Shown: positions 37,301 to 45,998 of the stretch, in pieces
Position numbering within the stretch: position 1 is the first letter of the stretch
Layout: the number at the start of each line of letters is the position of its first letter
Assembly: GCF_963681195.1 (NCBI RefSeq)
Contig: NZ_OY808997.1
Coordinates: forward strand, 1,054,001 to 1,118,000
Source: Vibrio sp. 16
GTDB taxonomy: Bacteria; Pseudomonadota; Gammaproteobacteria; Enterobacterales; Vibrionaceae
Direction: 5' to 3'
DNA length: 64,000 nucleotides
Translations under genes and position numbers: made by a program
The notes under the pieces: model-generated
Told to the model about the DNA's origin: nothing
The model's input: only the letters and a program-made list of their open reading frames with translations
The model's database searches: none

Positions 37301-40300
37301 TTCAAACAGCGGCTCATCGACGTCGTTGGTGACATTGGTGGTGATGCTGTAGGTGACGTTTTCTCCGTCGCCATCCACCGCCGCTACCGTACCAATCACA
37401 TCGCTCTCAAGTGAGTTCTCGTTGTACTCAAACGCGTAGTCCTCCACCGGATTGTCATCGTCATCGACAAAAATAGGACTGTCTTCATCAAGATTCAGCT
37501 CGCTGAGCTCGACATTGATGTTGGTGGATTTCACCTCGCCCAAACCTTCGTCTTCCGTGGCGGTCACGACAATGTTGTGCACGTTTGACGCAAGCTCAAA
37601 GTCATTGGTAAAGGCAGCGACTCCGGCTACGGTTAAGCTGAGCTCACCGGAGTTGGCATCGATTTCAAACAGCGGCTCATCGACGTCGTTGGTGACATTG
37701 GTGGTGATGCTGTAGGTGACGTTTTCTCCGTCGCCATCCACCGCCGCTACCGTGCCAATCACATCGCTGTCGAGTGAGTTCTCGTTGTACTCAAACGCGT
37801 AATCCTCGACGGGATTGTCATCGTCATCGACAAAAATAGGACTGTCTTCATCAAGATTCAGCTCGCTGAGCTCGACATTGATGTTGGTGGATTTCACCTC
37901 GCCCAAGCCTTCGTCTTCGGTGGCGGTGACGACAATATTGTGCACGTTCGATGCAAGCTCAAAGTCATTGGTAAAGGCGGCGACTCCGGCTGCGGTTAAG
38001 CTCAGCTCACCGGAGTTGGCATCGATTTCAAACAGTGGCTCATCGGCGTCGTTGGTGACATTGGTGGTGATGCTGTAGGTGACGCTTTCACCGTCGCCAT
38101 CCACCGCCACGACCGTACCAATCACATCGCTATCAAGTGAGTTTTCGTTGTACTCAAACGCGTAATCCTCCACCGGATTGTCATCGTCATCCACAAAGAT
38201 CGGGCTGTCTTCATCCAGGTTCACCTCACTGAGCTCGACATTGATGTTGGTGGATTTCACTTCGCCTAAACCTTCGTCTTCGGTGGCAGTCACGACAATG
38301 TTGTGCACGTTCGACGCAAGCTCGAAGTCGTTGGTAAACGCGGCGACTCCTGCGGCGGTTAAGCTGATCTCACCGGAGTTGGCGTCAATTTCAAACAGCG
38401 GCTCATCGGCGTCGTTGGTCACATTGGTGGTGATGCTGTAGGTGACGTTTTCTCCGTCGCCATCCACCGCCGCTACGGTGCCAATTACATCGCTATCAAG
38501 CGAGTTTTCGTTGTACTCAAACGCGTAGTCCTCGACGGGATTGTCGTCATCATCGACAAAAATTGGGCTGTCTTCATCCAGGTTCAGCTCACTAAGCTCA
38601 ACATTGATGTTGGTGGATTTAACTTCGCCTAAACCTTCGTCTTCGGTGGCGGTGACCACAATATTGTGCACGTTCGACGCAAGCTCAAAGTCGTTGGTAA
38701 ACGCCGCCACCCCAGCCGCGGTTAAGCTGACTTCACCGGAGTTGGCGTCAATTTCAAACAGCGGCTCATCGGCGTCGTTGGTGACATTGGTAGTAATGCT
38801 GTAGGTGACATTTTCACCGTCGCCATCGACCGCGGCTACGGTGCCAATCACATCGCTCTCAAGTGAGTTCTCGTTGTACTCAAACGCGTAGTCCTCGACG
38901 GGGTTGTCATCCTCATCGACAAAGATAGGGCTGTCTTCATCCTGGTTCAGCTCACTGAGCTCAACATTGATGTTGGTGGATTTCACGTCACCCAAGCCTT
39001 CGTCTTCCGTGGCAGTCACGGCAATGTTGTGCACGTTCGACGCAAGCTCAAAATCATTGGTAAAGGCGGCGACTCCGGCTGCGGTTAAGCTGATCTCACC
39101 AGAGTTGGCGTCAATTTCAAACAGCGGCTCATCGACGTCGTTGGTGACATTGGTGGTGATGCTGTAGGTGACGTTTTCACCGTCGCCATCCACTGCGGCT
39201 ACGGTGCCAATCACATCGCTATCGAGTGAGTTCTCGTTGTACTCAAACGCGTAGTCCTCGACGGGATTGTCATCCTCATCGACAAAGATAGGGCTGTCTT
39301 CATCCAAGTTCAGCTCACTGAGCTCCACATTGATGTTGGTGGATTTCACCTCGCCCAAGCCTTCGTCTTCCGTGGCAGTCACGACAATGTTGTGCACGTT
39401 TGACGCAAGCTCAAAGTCATTGGTAAACGCCGCCACCCCTGCTGCGGTTAAACTGATCTCGCCGGAATTGGCGTCGATTTCAAACAGCGGCTCATCGGCG
39501 TCGTTGGTCACATTAGTGGAGATGCTGTAAGTGACGTTTTCGCCGTCGCCATCCACCGCGGCTATCGTACCAATCACATCGCTATCGAGTGAGTTCTCGT
39601 TGTACTCAAACGCGTAGTTCTCGACGGGATTGTCATCGTCATCGACAAAGATCGGGCTGTCTTCATCAATGTTGAGCTCACTGAGCTCAACATTGATGTT
39701 GGTGGATTTCACCTCACCCAAGCCTTCGTCTTCGGTGGCGGTGACCACAATGTTGTGCACGTTTGACGCAAGCTCAAAGTCATTGGTAAACGCCGCCACC
39801 CCTGCGGCGGTTAAGCTGAGCTCACCGGAGTTGGCGTCAATTTCAAACAGCGGCTCGCCGGCGTCGTTGGTGACATTGGTGGTGATGCTGTAGGTGACGT
39901 TTTCACCGTCCGGATCAGATGCAGACACAAGACCGATGACGTCAGTATCAGTCAAGTTTTCGTTGTAATTAAATGAGTAGCCGCCGTCATCGACATCCTC
40001 AAAAGTCGGTGGATTATCGTCTAGGTTTTGCTCATTGAGGAAAACATCAACGTCGACAGATTGAGGCTCTCCAACCCCATCTCCCTCTGTCACGGTAACA
40101 ACGATATTGTGCGAATTGGAAAGTTGTTCAAAATCATTCACAAAAGCAGCACTACCCGCTTCAGTTAAGCTGATTTCCCCTGTTGCAGGGTTAATTTGGT
40201 AAAGGTCGTTGCCCTCGCCGTCTTGAAGGTTAGTAGAAATACTAAAGATTAAAACGCTGTTGTCCGGATCCGTCGCAGCAACTTGGCCTATTGTTTCTCC

Positions 40301-41152
40301 TGCACTTGCTCCCTCAGAATAGTCGAACGAGTAAGAGGTCACATTAAACGGTGCAAGATTAACCTCATCTGCCGGTGCATCTTGCGCTGTCGCCACAAAT
40401 TCCGGCAGGTCATTGGTCCCATCAATCGCAACAGAGACACTTGCAATTGTGCCATCTCCAGACTGAACTTCGAAAACTTCTGCAATAGAATCGCCAACGT
40501 TTAGCTCATCGAATGCGTGATCAGCGGTAAACGTCCAATTGCCCTCAGCGTCAATCGAAAATAGACCATACTCTCCTTGCACATCCGTCTGGGGAATGAA
40601 GCTCGTATCCTCCGACTCGGTCGCAACCAAGCTTCCCGTCAATACTAACGGCTCGTCTGTTTCATCCGCTCTAACTGAGTCATCGCCCAAAATAATCGCT
40701 TGGAGTGTCAGTGAATCTTGTACAACATCCAACAGAGAGAGACTTTGAGTTTCAGAAAGCCCTTGCGATTCCAATCCCGTTGTATCGAACGACGTTGACG
40801 CTATGGTTTCCGAGCCTATACGTTCGATATCACCCGATCCCGTCAGGCTAGACCCATTTTGCCCACCCGCTGCGGTCGCAAACTCTTCGTTCAAGGTTGG
40901 ATCGACGCCTTGCTCGATCTGGTCGAAAATGGCCGCTATTTCATTGTCTAAGTTGAGCTCACTCAACACACCATTGTCGTCAACCAGCTGCGCATCTATC
41001 TGAGGAGGCGCGCTATCACCTTGTTCGGCAGAGACGACCACTTCACCAGGTTGTGGGGATTCACCAGGAAGTAGCTCTCTAACCTGGCCATTGGCATCAA
41101 TCACGACGACTGAGTTTGCTGTTGCAAATAGGGACGAACTGTTCGTATTCAT
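34358..41152 (-). CDS. LapA-like giant repeat adhesin (type I secreted)
   Basis: A 2264-residue acidic surface protein; the ATG at 41152 follows AGGAAG. The N-terminal retention module (about 10-90, with VVIDANGQVRELLPGESPQPG) ends at ATAAGG (Thr93-Ala94-Ala95-Gly96), the dialanine site cut by LapG proteases. A VCBS-like domain (about 165-250) leads into 13 cadherin-like repeats, ten of them nearly identical at 121 residues. The C-terminus has a calcium-rich type I secretion target domain of the VCA0849 class (LGDDNSNVFTWLD ... DVIDNFKLGSDLIDL). By family, the retention module holds the protein in an outer-membrane TolC-like channel until LapG releases it when c-di-GMP falls. No lapB, lapC, lapD or lapG lies in the window. 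Confidence 0.9.
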   Translation of the reverse strand: MNTNSSSLFATANSVVVIDANGQVRELLPGESPQPGEVVVSAEQGDSAPPQIDAQLVDDNGVLSELNLDNEIAAIFDQIEQGVDPTLNEEFATAAGGQNGSSLTGSGDIERIGSETIASTSFDTTGLESQGLSETQSLSLLDVVQDSLTLQAIILGDDSVRADETDEPLVLTGSLVATESEDTSFIPQTDVQGEYGLFSIDAEGNWTFTADHAFDELNVGDSIAEVFEVQSGDGTIASVSVAIDGTNDLPEFVATAQDAPADEVNLAPFNVTSYSFDYSEGASAGETIGQVAATDPDNSVLIFSISTNLQDGEGNDLYQINPATGEISLTEAGSAAFVNDFEQLSNSHNIVVTVTEGDGVGEPQSVDVDVFLNEQNLDDNPPTFEDVDDGGYSFNYNENLTDTDVIGLVSASDPDGENVTYSITTNVTNDAGEPLFEIDANSGELSLTAAGVAAFTNDFELASNVHNIVVTATEDEGLGEVKSTNINVELSELNIDEDSPIFVDDDDNPVENYAFEYNENSLDSDVIGTIAAVDGDGENVTYSISTNVTNDADEPLFEIDANSGEISLTAAGVAAFTNDFELASNVHNIVVTATEDEGLGEVKSTNINVELSELNLDEDSPIFVDEDDNPVEDYAFEYNENSLDSDVIGTVAAVDGDGENVTYSITTNVTNDVDEPLFEIDANSGEISLTAAGVAAFTNDFELASNVHNIAVTATEDEGLGDVKSTNINVELSELNQDEDSPIFVDEDDNPVEDYAFEYNENSLESDVIGTVAAVDGDGENVTYSITTNVTNDADEPLFEIDANSGEVSLTAAGVAAFTNDFELASNVHNIVVTATEDEGLGEVKSTNINVELSELNLDEDSPIFVDDDDNPVEDYAFEYNENSLDSDVIGTVAAVDGDGENVTYSITTNVTNDADEPLFEIDANSGEISLTAAGVAAFTNDFELASNVHNIVVTATEDEGLGEVKSTNINVELSEVNLDEDSPIFVDDDDNPVEDYAFEYNENSLDSDVIGTVVAVDGDGESVTYSITTNVTNDADEPLFEIDANSGELSLTAAGVAAFTNDFELASNVHNIVVTATEDEGLGEVKSTNINVELSELNLDEDSPIFVDDDDNPVEDYAFEYNENSLDSDVIGTVAAVDGDGENVTYSITTNVTNDVDEPLFEIDANSGELSLTVAGVAAFTNDFELASNVHNIVVTATEDEGLGEVKSTNINVELSELNLDEDSPIFVDDDDNPVEDYAFEYNENSLESDVIGTVAAVDGDGENVTYSITTNVTNDVDEPLFEIDANSGELSLTVAGVAAFTNDFELASNVHNIVVTATEDEGLGEVKSTNINVELSELNLDEDSPIFVDDDDNPVEDYAFEYNENSLDSDVIGTVAAVDGDGENVTYSITTNVTNDADEPLFEIDANSGEISLTASGVAAFTNDFELASNVHNIVVTATEDEGLGDVKSTNINIELSELNLDEDSPIFVDDDDNPVEDYAFEYNENSLDSDVIGTLVAVDGDGENVTYSITTNVTNDVDEPLFEIDANSGEISLTAAGVAAFTNDFELASNVHNIVVTATEDEGLGDVKATNINVELSELNLDDNDPTFNDTNQEGEYYFSYDENSSDDYVIGTVSAADVDGEEIVYSIKENVVNDADEPLFEIDTSSGQISLTVAGVIAFTNDFELADNTHSLVVTATEVDGLGPIKSTDVQVTLEELNIDDNSPVFDANDGDQYSFSYYENNNDEHVIGTVSATDADGEDVTYSITTNVTNDANEPLFAIDSSSGSISLTVAGVLAFTNNFEALANAHTLVVTATEVDGFGIQKSTNIDVVLTELNVNELPVAEDFEVDAGEAIVIPIVFDSDVEEFDHISDEDDDFNDVQLNVMLTSLPEYGTLLYTDDFGDTRVITEADLHVIGAEIDSSKLFDPDNISYVPGPGEAFEIGYSGDPDNIVLDEDGFYNWGEYVSDTERLITLDNGNTIGISITDNNDKPLKQYTGGPAHVGWGIGDTDGNGLNAQETLIVDLSDNPLDVLTFGLDGMGAGFNTNSNVYVEVTYTFADGTTAVEQYQKDEGEVGNDKILYEFSYSSPDNPITKMELSSTGSNWEFRYLSGNQDITEDVSFDYVAVDSDLAISNEATVTIDVSDSPEYTVLSAELGEDLTAQLGNQMMLGDDNSNVFTWLDTTLDNGTDVIDNFKLGSDLIDLREILQDDDNVEVADLVNQIDVSLSEDDVVFTVSDEGREQTIVLEGVYDSFADAGLIASNAITDELEMLTQVLKTDAA
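36370..39960 (-). repeat. 363-bp tandem repeat array encoding adhesin domains
   Basis: About ten near-identical units with exact 363-bp period (121 codons), each encoding a cadherin-like domain with the segments FEIDANSGE, FTNDFELASNVHN and FVDDDDNPVEDYAFEYNEN. Units differ mostly by synonymous or single-residue changes, pointing to recent duplication or gene conversion. Copy number may vary between strains and could collapse in short-read assemblies. Confidence 0.95.
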
Positions 41153-41442
41153 AGTCAAACTTCCTAATTGTATGACTAATTGAAAAGCCAAAATTCGGCT
41201 ATCCAGTTTTTTTAAACGTAAGGGTGCATCCTATAAAGCTAGTCGTCTCACAACTGATAAACCAATTAATGACAAAAAAGTACCAACGAAAATTGATAAA
41301 AACATTATTAAAACAATTAAAAGTTAAGACATAGCGCTCACTTTTTGACTATCTAGACTAAGCTTTTCTTATCATTAGTACCTGTTCTCCATCACAAACC
41401 CATTTTCGTGAGCCGCTCACGCTCGCGCTTAAGGAGGCCACC
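41153..41442. promoter_or_regulatory. Divergent adhesin / TolC control region
   Basis: This 290-bp AT-rich gap must hold the promoters of both the adhesin and the TolC-like gene. I see no named operator in it. Confidence 0.4.
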
Positions 41443-42756
41443 TTGAACTGGAAAACATCCATGATTGCCAGTTGTATCGCACTCGCTAGCTTTAATAGTC
41501 ATAGCCAAACTTTAGAGCAAGCCGTCGCGATTACCCTTGCAACCAACCCAGAAATTAAAGCTGTGTTTAATGAGTTTAAAAGCGCAGTAAAACAAAATTC
41601 TGCGGCTGAAGGCGCCTACCTTCCTAGCATTGATCTAGACGCGGGCATCGGTTACGAAAGGATCAGTCCGGCAGATTCGACCGGGAGAGACACCACCAAC
41701 TTAACGAGAAAAGAAGCGACTGTGAGCCTAACTCAGCTTATTTGGGATGGGTCAGCGACACTTAACGATATGGATAGAACGGCGGCAGAAGCCGAATCCA
41801 TACGTTTGCAACTCCTATCAGACGCGTCAGACATGGCATTAAAAGTAACTGACGTCTACTTGGAAGCAGTCAAAGCAACCGAAGTGCTCGCACTATCTGA
41901 AAGTAATTTAGCGGTTCATAAAGAAATATATAGAGACATAAAGCGCAGAGCAGAATCAGGGATTGGATCAACGGCTGATGTTTCTCAAGTCGAAGCGCGA
42001 ATTGCCAAAGCACATGGTAACTTGCTCGCGGCGCAAAACAACTTGATTGATACCCACACCCAGTTCAAACGATTGGTGGGTCAAGATCCATTGGGATTGA
42101 TCTACCCGAGAGCAGATGAAAGCAAACTGCCTTTATCACTCACTGATGCCATCATTCAAGCCAACGACAACCATCCTGTGATCCAGCTCTCGATGATAGA
42201 TGTCGATGCAGCGCGCTTCCAATACAAACAATCTAAAGGTAGCTTCTATCCCACATTCTCTATTGAAGCGAGCCAAACCTGGCGAGACGATGCCGGAGGC
42301 GATGAAGGAAGAAGCGAAGAAACACTCGCGATGATCAGGATGAGATATAACTTGTTCAATGGCGGCTCAGACTCTGATCTTTCAGAAAGAGCAGCATATC
42401 AATTGAATAAAGCCAAAGATCTCAGGGATGAGGCATATCGACAAGTTGAAGAAGGGTTGCGACTCTCTTGGAGCGCTCTAGATCTCACCCTACAGCAAAA
42501 AAACTTCCTTGCAGACCATGTTGACTCCGCCGCTGAAACCGTTATCTCCTATGAGAAACAATATCGAATCGGTCAACGCACATTGCTTGATTTACTCAAC
42601 ACAGAGAACGAATTGTTTGAGGCGAGAAAAGACTATCTCGACGCTCATTACGCTGAGCAGTACGCAAAATATCGCGTCATGAATGCAACAGGCGTTCTTT
42701 TAGACGCATTACTCGTTGATACGCCGAAAGAGTGGAACGAAAGAGTGGAGTACTAA
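41443..42756 (+). CDS. TolC-family outer-membrane channel (LapE-like)
   Basis: A type I secretion outer-membrane factor of 437 residues. It starts at TTG 41443 after a perfect AAGGAGG; no closer ATG fits as well. A signal peptide (about 1-21, ...SFNSHS) is followed by two outer-membrane efflux repeats, TLEQAVAITLATNPEIKAVF in the first and GSFYPTFSIEASQ in the second, and a C-terminal YRIGQRTLLDLLNTENELF, typical of TolC helices. Divergent from the giant adhesin, it is the probable channel in which the adhesin's retention module lodges. The matching ABC and membrane-fusion components are not nearby. Confidence 0.9.
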   Translation: MNWKTSMIASCIALASFNSHSQTLEQAVAITLATNPEIKAVFNEFKSAVKQNSAAEGAYLPSIDLDAGIGYERISPADSTGRDTTNLTRKEATVSLTQLIWDGSATLNDMDRTAAEAESIRLQLLSDASDMALKVTDVYLEAVKATEVLALSESNLAVHKEIYRDIKRRAESGIGSTADVSQVEARIAKAHGNLLAAQNNLIDTHTQFKRLVGQDPLGLIYPRADESKLPLSLTDAIIQANDNHPVIQLSMIDVDAARFQYKQSKGSFYPTFSIEASQTWRDDAGGDEGRSEETLAMIRMRYNLFNGGSDSDLSERAAYQLNKAKDLRDEAYRQVEEGLRLSWSALDLTLQQKNFLADHVDSAAETVISYEKQYRIGQRTLLDLLNTENELFEARKDYLDAHYAEQYAKYRVMNATGVLLDALLVDTPKEWNERVEY

Positions 42757-42758
42757 AT

Positions 42759-43373
42759 ATGAAAAGTTTAATCATTGTTCCTCTGTCTGTTTTGGCTACA
42801 ACGGGTTCTTTTATAACCACAGCACAAGATGAGTATGACTATATAGCCGCTCCTGTTGCAGAGCAAATAGCGGACTTAACTGACGACGATAAAGATGGAG
42901 TGGTTAACGCCCGTGATCTCTGCCCTAACACACCGGAAGGTGCCCTTGTCGATAATGACGGGTGCGGTGAATCACTCAAAAACGAAGAAGAGCGGCAATT
43001 AAGAATTCTATTTGCTAACGATTCCTACGAGATTAATCCAATCTTTTCTGACCAGATCAAAACGATGGCAGAGTTTCTACAAAAATACCAATCGGCCTCT
43101 ATTCAAATTCAGGGCTTTGCTAGTAAAGTCGGTTCTCCTGAGTACAATCTGGCGCTGTCTAGAAAGCGTGCTCACGCAGTGCAAGATGAACTTATCTCTT
43201 TCGATGTTGATCCAAGCCGAGTTTCCATCGTTGGCTATGGTGAAACTCGATTAGAAGCAGAAGGTGACGACGAAACCTCTCACGCCCTTAACCGAAAAGT
43301 AACCGCGACCGTTGTAGGATTAAGCGAAGTTGTCGTTGAAGAGTGGACGATATTTACGTCGAAAGAGAAGTAG
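42759..43373 (+). CDS. OmpA-family protein with TSP3-like calcium repeat
   Basis: A 204-residue envelope protein from the ATG at 42759 (2 bp after the TolC-like stop; the longer ORF overlaps that gene). A signal peptide is followed by a thrombospondin-3-like segment (DDDKDGVVNARDLCPNTPEGALVDNDGCG core) and an OmpA C-terminal peptidoglycan-binding domain with QGFASKVGSPEYNLALSRKRA. Such proteins commonly accompany LapA-type adhesins and their TolC partner. It may anchor the secretion site to the cell wall (inference). Confidence 0.87.
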   Translation: MKSLIIVPLSVLATTGSFITTAQDEYDYIAAPVAEQIADLTDDDKDGVVNARDLCPNTPEGALVDNDGCGESLKNEEERQLRILFANDSYEINPIFSDQIKTMAEFLQKYQSASIQIQGFASKVGSPEYNLALSRKRAHAVQDELISFDVDPSRVSIVGYGETRLEAEGDDETSHALNRKVTATVVGLSEVVVEEWTIFTSKEK

Positions 43374-43387
43374 CTAACCTAAATACG

Positions 43388-43418
43388 AAAGCGCCTCGTC
43401 ATTGACAAGGCGCTTTTG
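43388..43418. terminator. Terminator between OmpA-like gene and nhaA
   Basis: AAAGCGCCT and AGGCGCTTT form a perfect stem with short T runs on both strands, serving the two convergent units. Confidence 0.75.
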
Positions 43419-43436
43419 GTTCTCACTTTAGCAAAA

Positions 43437-44624
43437 TTAGTGGTGGGAGTTCACTTCATTTGCATTGTTCGCCGTTGAAGCTTTTGCAACTGGCAAAGAC
43501 AATCTAAGTAACACATAGCCTAACACTGCTGAAACCGTTGACCCCATGAGGATGCCCAATCGAGCGAAAGTGTCGAACTGTACGTTCGCTTGGCCAAACG
43601 CCAGTGACGATATGAATATCGACATAGTAAAGCCAATACCACACAACACAGATACAGCAAAGATATGCTTAAAGTTGATCCCTTCTGGCAACTTGGCAAC
43701 ACCCAATTTTACCGCAGCCCAGCTGAACGAGAAAATACCCAAAGGCTTACCAACTAATAGACCCAGTGCGATACCGAGTGGCAGCGCAGTGCCTAAGCTT
43801 GAAAGTGATACGCCCTCTAGTGAAATACCTGCGTTCGCAAAAGCGAAAATAGGCAAGATTGCGAAAGCAACATACGGGTGCAAGGCATGTTCCATGTGTT
43901 TCAATGGAGAGTAAGAGCCGTTATCCCCTTTAAGTGGGATTGCAAAACCGATAACCACACCTGCAAGTGTCGCGTGTACGCCCGATTTGAGTACCGCAAC
44001 CCACAAGATAAAGCCGACAATCATATAAGGTGTTAGCTTGGTCACATGCTTGGAGTTCAAGAAGAACAGTAGTGCCGTCATGGCAAAACCAATCGCCAAT
44101 GCCGTGGTTGACAGATCGCTCGTGTAGAACAGTGCGATTATTACTACAACACCAAGATCATCAATGATCGCTAATGCAAGAAGGAACACTTTTAAGCTCA
44201 CAGGTACACGCTTACCGAGCAGAGCCATGATACCTAGTGCAAAGGCGATATCCGTTGCCGCTGGAATAGCCCAACCTTGAATCGCTTCTGGATCACCAGA
44301 GTTAAACAATACATATACAAGTGCAGGTGCTAGCATACCGCCAACAGCTGCAATGGCTGGGAAGATAGCGGTCTCTTTAGACTTTAGCGCACCTTCAAGA
44401 AGTTCTCGTTTTACTTCTAAGCCAATAAGTAGGAAAAATACCGCCATTAAGCCGTCGTTGATCCAGTGCGACACTGACATACCTAACACATAAGTATGAA
44501 GCGTGCTCTGGTAAAGATCCCCTAATGGCGAGTTAGCAATTGTCATAGCGATGGCAGCAGTAATAACAAGCAGAATGCCGCCCGCTGACTCCATCTTAAA
44601 AAAATCGCGAATAATATCACTCAT
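43437..44624 (-). CDS. nhaA: Na+/H+ antiporter NhaA
   Basis: A 12-helix inner-membrane antiporter of 395 residues that exports Na+ or Li+ in exchange for protons. The paired catalytic aspartates are in [11 protein letters not shown] (E. coli Asp163/Asp164), and ATDIAFALG carries the Asp equivalent to Asp133. It is important for salt and alkaline pH tolerance in marine vibrios. No nhaR is adjacent. A 255-bp upstream gap separates it from the lipocalin operon. Confidence 0.96.
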   Translation of the reverse strand: MSDIIRDFFKMESAGGILLVITAAIAMTIANSPLGDLYQSTLHTYVLGMSVSHWINDGLMAVFFLLIGLEVKRELLEGALKSKETAIFPAIAAVGGMLAPALVYVLFNSGDPEAIQGWAIPAATDIAFALGIMALLGKRVPVSLKVFLLALAIIDDLGVVVIIALFYTSDLSTTALAIGFAMTALLFFLNSKHVTKLTPYMIVGFILWVAVLKSGVHATLAGVVIGFAIPLKGDNGSYSPLKHMEHALHPYVAFAILPIFAFANAGISLEGVSLSSLGTALPLGIALGLLVGKPLGIFSFSWAAVKLGVAKLPEGINFKHIFAVSVLCGIGFTMSIFISSLAFGQANVQFDTFARLGILMGSTVSAVLGYVLLRLSLPVAKASTANNANEVNSHH

Positions 44625-44812
44625 GATATCTTCCTTATATTTATTATGTTAATAAGCGATTAACAAAGAATACGAGTGTATAGTTTACGAAACCACAGGA
44701 ATAATCGCTTGTTTAGAGTTTTTATTTCGGAATTTCCGATAAAAACTCGAGCAATTCCTTCCATTTTCCTTAGCCAATTATAGGCAAGATGAAGCAAGAA
44801 CCCCAGAAATGC

Positions 44813-44846
44813 AAAAAGCAGCTTCCCATATCACGAGAAACTGCTC
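44813..44846 (-). terminator. Terminator of the ABC/lipocalin operon
   Basis: On the minus strand AGCAGTTTC pairs with GAAGCTGCT (one G-U) and is followed by five T residues. Confidence 0.65.
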
Positions 44847-44881
44847 TCTTTCACCCAAACCGACTACGGTTATCACTATCA

Positions 44882-45997
44882 CTAATAACCGGTCAACTGC
44901 ATAAATCCATTCGCATCATGCGTCCCCGTTGTTGTCACTGGCCCCTCCCAATACGGAATGACAAAAGGCAGCCAAGAATCAGCATTCACACTTTGTGTCG
45001 TTACACTGATCTCATGCTTCGGAATATCAATAGACCACCGAACAGGTACCACTTTTCCATTTGGTAACATCGTCGATTGTAACGGTGCCATCTTCACATC
45101 CTCTGAGGTGAGGTCAACGACCTTTCCATCTGTGGTTGCTAGCGTGCCAAACAAATAGGGCAGCTGTTTATCATGGCGGTAACGGCTAAGAGACAATGTT
45201 TGCTCATCATCTAAATGAAGGACAAACCAGTCCCAACCTTGTTGACCTTCAGCCATCAAGCCACTTCCCCACTCTTTACTCATCCATGCTTTTCCTTGAA
45301 CGGTTAACAAGCGGCCATCACCCAAGTTGAGGAGTCCTTTGGCTCGCAAGAACGGCGCAGACAAGTTGTAAGAAGAGACAGGTAAAAGATCATGCTTTTG
45401 ACGATAACCTCGTTCACCGGGCAATACGTAAGGGCCGCGCGTAATCGTGGTTAACTGAACATCAAATCCATCGGTCGATACGGTCAGTTGCCCAGGGAAT
45501 GGCGTATGAGCTAACGAGCGCCAGTTCCAGTTATCAATCCATGTTCTAAATGGGCGGTTAGACATCCCAGCCTGACCAATGCCGCCTCGAGCAATACGTT
45601 GTTCTCTCCACACGCGTTTTCCATGGGTCACCACAATGTGAGAGACGAAAATCTGCGGGCTTAACCAACCCGACCAATCGCTATCACTGCTTGCAATTCG
45701 AAAGTAGCTCCACTGAATGCCGTACTTCTCACCGTATTGATCCGTGACATTGGCAAAGTAGTGCCACCACTCGTGCTGAAAGGCATTATGGAATGCAAAG
45801 TCACGCGGCAAAATAACGGGTTCATCAGGCAGAACGGGTTCGAATACTTGATTTGATTGTGCCAGAAAAACCGAACTGACGGCGTCGCTGGTTGTAGCCA
45901 CGGTGTTCTTGTCTTCGTCATGATTAGAATAGATGACATTTACCAAAGACAAAACGGCGAGCACAACAAGAAGAAACGCTATTAATTTTTTGCTCAT
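44882..45997 (-). CDS. AttH/CrtC-type lipocalin-like exported protein
   Basis: A 371-residue protein with an N-terminal membrane helix or signal anchor (about 5-24). The body belongs to the lipocalin-like AttH/carotenoid-hydratase-like family: EWWHYFANVTDQYGEKYGIQWSYFRI near residue 75, HIVVTHGKRVWREQR and EWGSGLMAEGQQGWDWFVLHLDD. It is the third gene of an operon with an ABC ATPase and FtsX-type permease, in the same arrangement as AttEFGH-like loci. Its function is unknown; a lipid or hydrophobic-molecule carrier on the periplasmic side is the reasonable inference. Confidence 0.8.
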   Translation of the reverse strand: MSKKLIAFLLVVLAVLSLVNVIYSNHDEDKNTVATTSDAVSSVFLAQSNQVFEPVLPDEPVILPRDFAFHNAFQHEWWHYFANVTDQYGEKYGIQWSYFRIASSDSDWSGWLSPQIFVSHIVVTHGKRVWREQRIARGGIGQAGMSNRPFRTWIDNWNWRSLAHTPFPGQLTVSTDGFDVQLTTITRGPYVLPGERGYRQKHDLLPVSSYNLSAPFLRAKGLLNLGDGRLLTVQGKAWMSKEWGSGLMAEGQQGWDWFVLHLDDEQTLSLSRYRHDKQLPYLFGTLATTDGKVVDLTSEDVKMAPLQSTMLPNGKVVPVRWSIDIPKHEISVTTQSVNADSWLPFVIPYWEGPVTTTGTHDANGFMQLTGY

Positions 45998-45998
45998 G

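Noticed and set aside
36369..39893. A series of 87-codon ORFs on the plus strand, repeating every 363 bp
   Set aside because: They are antisense shadows of the adhesin repeats, arising from the biased codon use of the real minus-strand gene. None has a ribosome site.
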